Both the position numbers and the translations under genes were made by a program. Positions 57,605 through 64,000 of a stretch of 64,000 nt of DNA are shown piece after piece. Each line of letters opens with the position of its first letter. Position 1 is the stretch's first letter. The stretch is from the NCBI GenBank assembly GCA_012934845.2, contig WNNJ02003600.1, positions 21,721 to 85,720 on the forward strand, written 5' to 3'. The notes under the pieces are model-generated. The model worked only from the letters and a program-made list of their open reading frames with translations, searched no databases and was not told where the DNA came from. This stretch comes from Pomphorhynchus laevis. Taxonomy: Eukaryota > Acanthocephala > Palaeacanthocephala > Echinorhynchida > Pomphorhynchidae.

Positions 57605-59195
57605 GTTTAGTTTTTAATTTAGAAAAAGTAACTAACGTTGAATCGTTAATAAAGTTCCTAACAGTAATATTTTCGGAATTTGGTTTCTCGATGATTAAAG
57701 CAGGAAATAATGCCGTAGTGTCGTTTGCCAGAACTACCGTTCCTGTTGTAAAGTTTCTGAAGTTGTCATCCTGACTAGTATCTTCTAACCTGCAGAGGTA
57801 CATTAAATTAAGGCAATTTAGAAATACTTTCACGCAATCATCATTGAGAAATAACCTACTTTTTAGGCACTTTAGGCAAATATTCATCTACAGCTGCGAT
57901 GGTAACATCTAATCTGGTACTTGGTTTAAATGACTGTTGCTCGACAGCATTTGATTCTTTGAGATTACTAATTCTTTCATGTCGAGATAATCCTCGATGA
58001 ATTGGTCTCGAATTCTGTAATACATAAATAATAAATATAAATAACGCTACGCGTCTTCACTTTTAAGACGCCAATAATTTAAATAATAGGAAGTTTATAT
58101 TCAGATACCTACTTAAGCAAGCAGAAATTTGCAAATTGGTTAATAACAAACCCTGATTGAAAATTTTTGAAAAATCAATGTAAACTGAAACGCCTACATC
58201 AAGAATACGTACGAACGCCTTCACCACAAGGACATAAAGTTATTCATTTTGATTGAACATTATTGTAATTATATTTGAAGTAATATTTTGAAATATTAAA
58301 AGTTTGAAATTTTAAACTGAAACAGCTTTTATTTTTTAAAAATACTGATTAATAATATCAATATTTATCAAAAAAAAATTTGTTTTTACAAAAGATATAT
58401 ATAAACGATACGATTATGAATGTTGAGCAACTTAAACTTGATAAAACATTAGAGCTGAAACATTTAACAGTGGTATAAACTATTCTAGAATAAGTTGAAG
58501 ATACATCACTATACAGCAGAAATGACTTAAGCAATTGTGTAGTACCTGGTTTTATAAATAAAAGCATACAAATAGTTAAACTAATCAAAGAACGGAGACT
58601 TATATTATATGGAAGCCATTTAAGTCAATCATTAAATTAATTGACCGCTTTCTGCTTATAAAAACTTCCTAATAGAGCCCATATTTCTAATGTGTTATCA
58701 TCCAAAATGTCGTTAACAGATTTAGATTATGCTCATTCGTACTTTATAGACATTTGTAAGTTTTCCACTGTTTCGTAACTTCACCAACTTATTGGTGTTT
58801 TTATAGTGCTGTCTTAGGTTTATCTCTGAACAGTTAATCATTTTAGAGTTAGTCATTCAAAACTAGTTACCCTACAATTGCATCAATGATTGAAATGTTG
58901 GCTAATATATTAATCAAAGATACAATACTTTGTATTTATAAATGTTTGATTTTTGATTTCTGAAATTATTATACTAATATAGTGGTGCATTCTATAATTG
59001 TTGTATAAAGTCGTGTCTGTTCTATCTTTTAGAAAGTATAACATATTCGGAATCAATTCAAAACGGTATTCCATCTTTTGATAAATTAGTTAATGATATT
59101 GGTTTAGTAGCTTACTTATTATCATGGTAAAATTCGGATTTGTTTGATCGTCTATGAGCACGATTCTGTACGTTCCTTATCTGCACGATGTTCAT
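57605..59195 (-). CDS. ARID4-like copy 2, 5' exons
   Basis: RBB1NT-like exon 57605-57789, linker exon 57860-58014, possible Tudor-like exon 58109-58218 and candidate first exon 59116-59195, all counterparts of copy 1. A ~100-bp stretch present in copy 1 between the Tudor-like and linker exons (43677-43777) is missing here. Confidence 0.55.
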
Positions 59196-60296
59196 TTTGA
59201 CGGAAGATCCGTGTTAATTAATCTAATTTTAGTTTTAGTAGTAAGTTACAAGTATCTTGTTCGTATTAGCGAATGACCAAATACTAGTTTGAGTATTAAG
59301 TTAGATAACACCTCCGCAATTGCTAGCATCTATAATCAATTATTAGCAGCCGAACGGTTGTAAAGTGATTACTTTTACGTTATTGTTTGTTTAAGTATAG
59401 TTTTAATAAAAATAGATTATTTCAATTCTAAGTGCTTGTAAATAGTAAACATTTTATTGATTTTAAATAAATGAATTTTATAATGATAAAACTTACCTCC
59501 TGTTTATTAACACTATACATATTGTCGTTTAATCGAATATGTCTCTGCCTAACAACCTTTTTATCAACGTCGTTGAATTCTAAAATCATAAGTGAAAATT
59601 GTTATACAATTCTTATTACCCGCGACTACTACATTGTCACAAAAGTTCAAAGTTTTGTTTTATTTTTTACTGTTCCATTTCGAATACGGTTTAAAAAACC
59701 ATTCTAAATACTAATTTGCTATAATGCTCAGCCAATGTGCTATATAAATTTAAATTAATTAGGTTTAAACTCAAACCCGTTTAGTATAAGTTTAAATCTT
59801 AGACATTTTAAATATGAATGAATTTACTCATGGATCAAGGGCCCTTTTTCTAATTATGAATTCACATTATATATAAGTAATATACGTTAAATATGCTACA
59901 TAAGTTGCCTCAAACCCCGAACAACGACCAAACAATTTAAATAACAAATACACTGAATATGTACGGGTCACTTGGCTCACACTATTGAGCAATGCTGCAA
60001 TCTAGTCAGACAACAAATGAACATAATAGTTGTGATTTAGTTGATCATAGAATCAATTATCTTGTCTCACTAAAGTAAATTTATAATAAAAAAAATTCTT
60101 TTATTTGCATAACATCAGATTACTCCAATTGAGTTATAAGATAAAAAGTGTTCATCAAGAAATACTACAAATATTAGCAATTATACAAATTTTTAAAATA
60201 AAAATAATTACGATTAAATTACGCTTTTTACAAATTTAGATATAACTTATATTAAAGAAGCATTAAAAAATTAAATAGCTTAATGCTCGGAAAAAA

Positions 60297-60303
60297 AATA
60301 TAT

Positions 60304-60389
<86 letters not shown>
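60297..60389. repeat. (TA)n microsatellite, expanded in unit 2
   Basis: About 90 bp of TA repeats with one AA interruption, against about 21 bp at 46012-46032 in unit 1. It lies in the same plus-strand PLE scrap. Confidence 0.85.
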
Positions 60390-60391
<2 letters not shown>

Positions 60392-60954
60392 GATAACTCT
60401 AAAGCCTATCTGACAAAAGTTAAGCCATCATGTTACAGTTCCCACAGTTGAACTATAATGCTTTTTATGATACCTCATCTGTTTTCTATTAGTTAATTCA
60501 TAAAAATTGAGTTTTGGTTTAACTTTTGATTTTAAATTTTTAACTTAATAGATGCAAATTAGATAGTTATTTAGTTTTTATAATTATTAATATATTTTTG
60601 TTTGATTTTTTAAATAAATCCAATTCTTTATAACAAGATTGCATTATAAAAATAAAAAACAAATGGTCTTACGACCCTTCTCTGTAAACGCTCTCTCTAT
60701 TATACATGCAACATTGCCTGACTTAACGGTTACACTGATCCGCTGGAACAGGAAGCAGAGCTCGAGGTTCCGAAGTTGCGCGTATTAAACGTGTAACAAG
60801 TTCATAAAAGTAAGAGAGATAAACTGGTCCGATTGCCATCTGTGATTTCAACTGCTACAGATCTCATGGTGGTAAAACAAATTTCGTGGCAGCAGAGGAG
60901 ATTTCATAGTAGTAAAATTTACTACCTAACGTTATCCTGAACACCCAGCTTCAT

Positions 60955-61162
60955 CATTAAATACAAACAATTAAAATCTCTTGCGAACTAATTTTGTATC
61001 AATTAACCCTGATTTATTATTGATTACAGAAACTTTGCTTGATGTTTCGAACATGTCTGGAAATAATATCGATAATTTTGATTTTTCACTGTAATCGACA
61101 AGATAATATTGGCGTCGGAATTGCAATTTGTGTACGTAAATGTTTGCAGGTGAAATAAAAAA
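60955..61162 (+). pseudogene. LINE endonuclease relic at unit start (copy 3)
   Basis: Third copy, one or two bases different from copy 2. Confidence 0.45.
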
Positions 61163-61410
61163 TATTAAAATTTTTATTATATTTTTTTATTTATTAAATC
61201 AGCTAACTGAGTCTACGTATTTAATATAATTATAAAATAAACAAAACATAATAATGCTAAATCAAAATTTAATAATTAAATAATAAAATTAATAATTGTT
61301 TTTAGATTTTCTATAATTTAAATCAAGTTAAAAAAAAAATTGAAATTTAAAATAAACGTCATTTTTATGAATTGACTAATAAATAACAGACGTTGTATCA
61401 GAATAAGAAT

Positions 61411-61520
61411 TAGAGGTCATCAGGAGGAACTGCTATGCTATCAGGTTTCGGCCCCTAACTCCTCTACCCAACATAGCAGCGGGGCCAAATACATGCTAAT
61501 GATGTATTTCCTCTGAAATA
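61411..61520 (-). promoter_or_regulatory. Structured core of PLE tail, unit 3 copy
   Basis: Stem 61430-61437 with 61472-61479 (8 bp, exact); inside it GAAA (complement of 61446-61449), and just outside CTGATGA (complement of 61417-61423). These are hammerhead-like core strings, but in an order I could not fold into a complete ribozyme. Also weakly tRNA-like. Confidence 0.45.
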
Positions 61521-61553
61521 ACTATCTAGTATCTTATTCTAATACAAAGTATA

Positions 61554-62753
61554 TTATTTATTATCCATCCATAAAAATTTGCCACTTAAGAGTTTAAATT
61601 TATTCTTTATATTATTGTGTTGATTTATATATTTTACTATTTTCTGCTTGATGTTATTTTTATAGTAACCTAGTTTAAAATATGTATCTATTAAATTATT
61701 TAAATGATTTTGAAGAAAGCCAATATCATTACATATTGTTGCAATTCTTAAAATTTCATTATTTAATGTATTATATTTTATATTATATGGTATGCATGAA
61801 TGCTCATGCAAAAATATGTTTCTTGTAAATTTAAATATGTCATCTTTACGATATAAATTAATAGTAGTTTTAGTTAATGTTAATTTAATGTTCATATCTA
61901 GATATACACCTTCTTTATCATTAATATTGGTTTTGTTAAGAATAAGGCTTTCTGGATAAATTTGTTCACTAATTGAATAAAAATTATTAGAATTAAATAC
62001 ACATATATCATCAATGTATCGAAACATATATTTCATATATTTATATTGTTTAGATTTAGTTTTTACACAGTTATGAACAAATTCATATTCTATAAAGCTT
62101 AAAAACAAGTCAGCTATAATTGGGCTACTATTACCACCCATTGGAACACCTTTTACTTGTCTAAATATAGATGTCCCTACTTTTAAATAATTTTGATTTA
62201 TCAAAATATTTAAGGATTCTATTAATTCAATTTTATCCATATATTTATATTTACTTGATGGTTTAATTTTTGTTAGATAGGCGTTATAATTATTATAACA
62301 TATATATGTATATCTTTTTCCGAATATAAGATTAATTAATTTTACTAACGCTTCTTTAATATCTACTAAATCTAGATTTGTATAAAGCGTACTAAAATCG
62401 TATGTATTTATATTTTGAAAATTTATTCCTTTTGTCTGTTCTAAAAATTCTTTTGTAGAATTAATACTGAAATAGTGTTTTATACCAGTATTAATTTCGA
62501 TTACCTTGCAATATTTTTTGAAGTGTGCTTTAATTACTTTAAGTATTTTATTCATATAGACAGAAAGTGGTTTTAATGTACGTTTAAACGCACTACATAT
62601 GAACCTAGGTTTTATTGGATTTTTATGTAATTTTGGATTCCAATATAATATAGGTATAGTTTTATTATCTAATTCAACCTTTATACCCTTTTTATCCATT
62701 ATAGAACAGTGACTTGTAATAATTGTTTCTAAACTCAATCTCACTAAGTTCAT
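61554..62753 (-). pseudogene. PLE reverse transcriptase, unit 3 copy (all motifs intact)
   Basis: 399 codons open: YWNPKLHKNPIKPRFICSAF, motif A NTYDFSTLYTNLDL, motif B KGVPMGGNSSPIIADLFLSF, motif C MFRYIDDICVFN, then EGVYLDMNIKLTLTKTTINL and the C-terminal SGKFLWMDNK. All catalytic Asp are present. Joined in another frame to the pre-RT part, from which it is separated by one base. Confidence 0.85.
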
Positions 62754-63663
62754 ATGTTGGATTTACATTTAAATCATTAGAATTAACCTCGTTCTTTAGT
62801 ATATCATAATAAAGATTTTTGCATATGAAGACAAAGTTATTACTAGCTTTATCAATAGTTGTTATTATATAGTTATCCTTTAATTTAGTAAGTTCTTTAT
62901 ACATATCTTTATTAATTTTATCTTTCCTTTTATAATTGTTTGTTGTTTTCATTTTATTTTTAATTTTATCAAATATATAATCTTTCCAAATTTTTATCTT
63001 AGATATATTCGAGCTTTCACTATTAATCAGCTTACTAAAGTAATCATTTAAGTTATTATATAACGAATTGTAAATTTTATTTTTGTCGTTGTTATTATTT
63101 AATCTATATTTATACCCTTTTGATAGCAGCTTTCTTAATTCACAATTTTCAATTAATTCTAGATTATGGGTACATATATGTTCATTTATTTTATCAAAAC
63201 TAAGACTTTTACAATTGCATTCTGTTTCCATTATGTTTCTAATATTATCGTTACATATTGATTTTAATTCTTTATTATAATTACAAATTTTTCGTCCTAA
63301 TGGTGGTAGGAGTTTATACCTTATTTTAGGAATATATTTACTTAAATCTGACCCTATTATTTCTTTACTTTTGGAAATATTTAAAAGTCCGGCTATATTT
63401 GTGTTATCTATACATTTATTAATGAAGTTTATGGTTAATGTATATTTTCTATTGTTATTATTTACATTTATTGTATGAATATAGTATTTTGTATTACAAC
63501 AACTGTCTATTATACAACTTAGCATATCATAGTCGTTAATTAATCTTTGATTTATTGAACATATGATATCTTTAGAAAAACTTCTTATATTTACATAAAG
63601 ATCTTTTAGCTTATTATCACTTAAAAGTTGTTTTAATATTTCTAATTGTTCATTTATATACAT
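62692..63663 (-). pseudogene. PLE pre-RT region, unit 3 copy
   Basis: 323 codons: LKDLYVNIRSFSKDIICSIN; the conserved Cys/His block ETECNCKSLSFDKINEHICT with LELIENCELRKLLSKGYKYR (the CxC...H+.T..L.I+...LR.L...G.KYR signature seen ahead of the RT in permuted PLEs); then YIITTIDKASNNFVFICKN. No internal TGA that would suggest selenocysteine. Confidence 0.8.
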
Positions 63664-64000
63664 ATCTTTTTTAATATTTTTAACTCTATTTTTCCTATTC
63701 CTTTTATCACCATGACTTCTTGGTTTGCGTTTAACCGGATTATTATAATATAGTTGTTTGTTATGTATTATACTATTCTGCCAATTCCTTGTACCACGTC
63801 ATTCAATCCTAATGGGTACATGGAATTAAGCGTTTTAATCCAAAAATCTTCTTTTTCTAATAGTTTTTGATTTAATATTGAAATGTTTTCTTCGATAATA
63901 TGTTCTAAAATAAATAATTTACAGTTTTTAATATCATGTCCTATTAATCTCTTATGTTTATGAAATATAGTTTGACTATTATGCTGTATATTATATATGT

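Larger units (their letters stand above)
46541..60897. repeat. Tandem segmental duplication, unit 2
   Basis: 14.36 kb: the unit-1 sequence plus a ~3.1-kb PLE (46842-49925), a 1.77-kb LINE (50826-52594), ~165 bp at 53428-53592, and minus ~100 bp relative to 43677-43777. Direct orientation. At the junction GATCTCATGGTGGTAAAAC (46504) sits close to GATTTCATAGTAGTAAAAT (46543), so crossover between similar short sequences is plausible. Confidence 0.9.
60898..64000. repeat. Tandem segmental duplication, unit 3 (cut by window end)
   Basis: Third start of the unit: the first ~290 bp match 46541-46830 almost perfectly, followed by the same PLE at the same site. A third ARID4-like segment is expected beyond 64 kb. 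Confidence 0.85.
61190..64000 (-). mobile_element. Permuted (Naiad-type) PLE, unit 3 copy, cut at window end
   Basis: Same element and insertion site as 46842-49925 and nearly identical, but better preserved. Tail 61190-61553, RT 61554-62753, pre-RT 62692-63663, then the nuclease C-terminal block; the GIY-YIG core lies beyond 64000. One frame break near 62735. Confidence 0.85.

Noticed and set aside
61411-61460. Hammerhead ribozyme in the PLE tail
   Set aside because: CTGATGA and GAAA are present but the spacing and closing helices do not fit; kept only as a structured tail.
62692-63663. Selenocysteine codons in the PLE, as reported for some Naiads
   Set aside because: The conserved Cys positions are ordinary Cys codons and no in-frame TGA sits at such a site.
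1-64000. CRISPR array, rRNA, bacterial operon or prophage
   Set aside because: No regular short repeats with unique spacers, no rRNA sequence; splice sites and retroelements show an animal genome.

Overview
This is AT-rich DNA from an intron-bearing invertebrate animal. I cannot name the species. Two host genes can be recognised from spliced exons: PHF5A (SF3b14b, a U2 snRNP subunit) and an ARID4/RBBP1-type chromatin protein (RBB1NT-like region, ARID domain, chromo barrel). Most of the rest is retroelement debris. The commonest kind is a Penelope-like element (PLE) whose GIY-YIG nuclease precedes the reverse transcriptase (RT), the permuted order known from the Naiad/Chlamys PLEs. A canonical PLE (RT then GIY-YIG), three copies of one I/Jockey-group LINE, an L2/CR1-like LINE, an RTE/Jockey-like LINE and hAT-type MITEs are also present. 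Nothing looks bacterial, and there is no CRISPR array, rRNA or clear tRNA gene.

Layout. 1-6.9 kb: an unidentified host gene on + (exons 170-649 and 6416-6766) whose 5.8 kb intron holds two head-to-head dead LINEs. 8.1-8.8 kb: a 698-bp foldback of unusually GC-balanced sequence. 8.9-14 kb: nested PLE pieces, an L2/CR1 LINE and two compact hairpins. 16.5 kb: one small probable first coding exon. 17-21.6 kb: PLE tails, a second copy of a 1.18-kb composite repeat carrying a palindromic MITE, and ~135-bp tandem repeats. 21.7-23.5 kb: the canonical PLE. 25.1-25.3 kb: a SPIN-like hAT remnant. 26.0-27.9 kb: PHF5A on -, two exons, with a PLE piece in its intron. 28.3-31.7 kb: a decayed retroelement C-terminal domain and the third LINE copy. 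32-34 kb: PLE scraps. 34.2 kb: a hAT MITE with target-site duplication.

37.2-64 kb is a tandem duplication. Unit 1 (37238-46540) and unit 2 (46541-60897) each carry the same minus-strand ARID4-like gene segment, and unit 3 starts at 60898 and runs off the window. Exon phases agree through ten consecutive exons. Unit 2 carries a 1.8-kb LINE with a 17-bp target duplication; unit 1 has the empty site. Units 2 and 3 start with the permuted PLE, and unit 1 lacks it. The copies differ mainly by amino-acid-changing substitutions in exons. Copy 1 has a stop just after the chromo barrel and copy 2 a one-base insertion in the ARID, so neither is clearly a whole gene here.

Exons were joined by eye from splice signals, phase and domain logic. 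No alignment or database search was run, and element edges are approximate.
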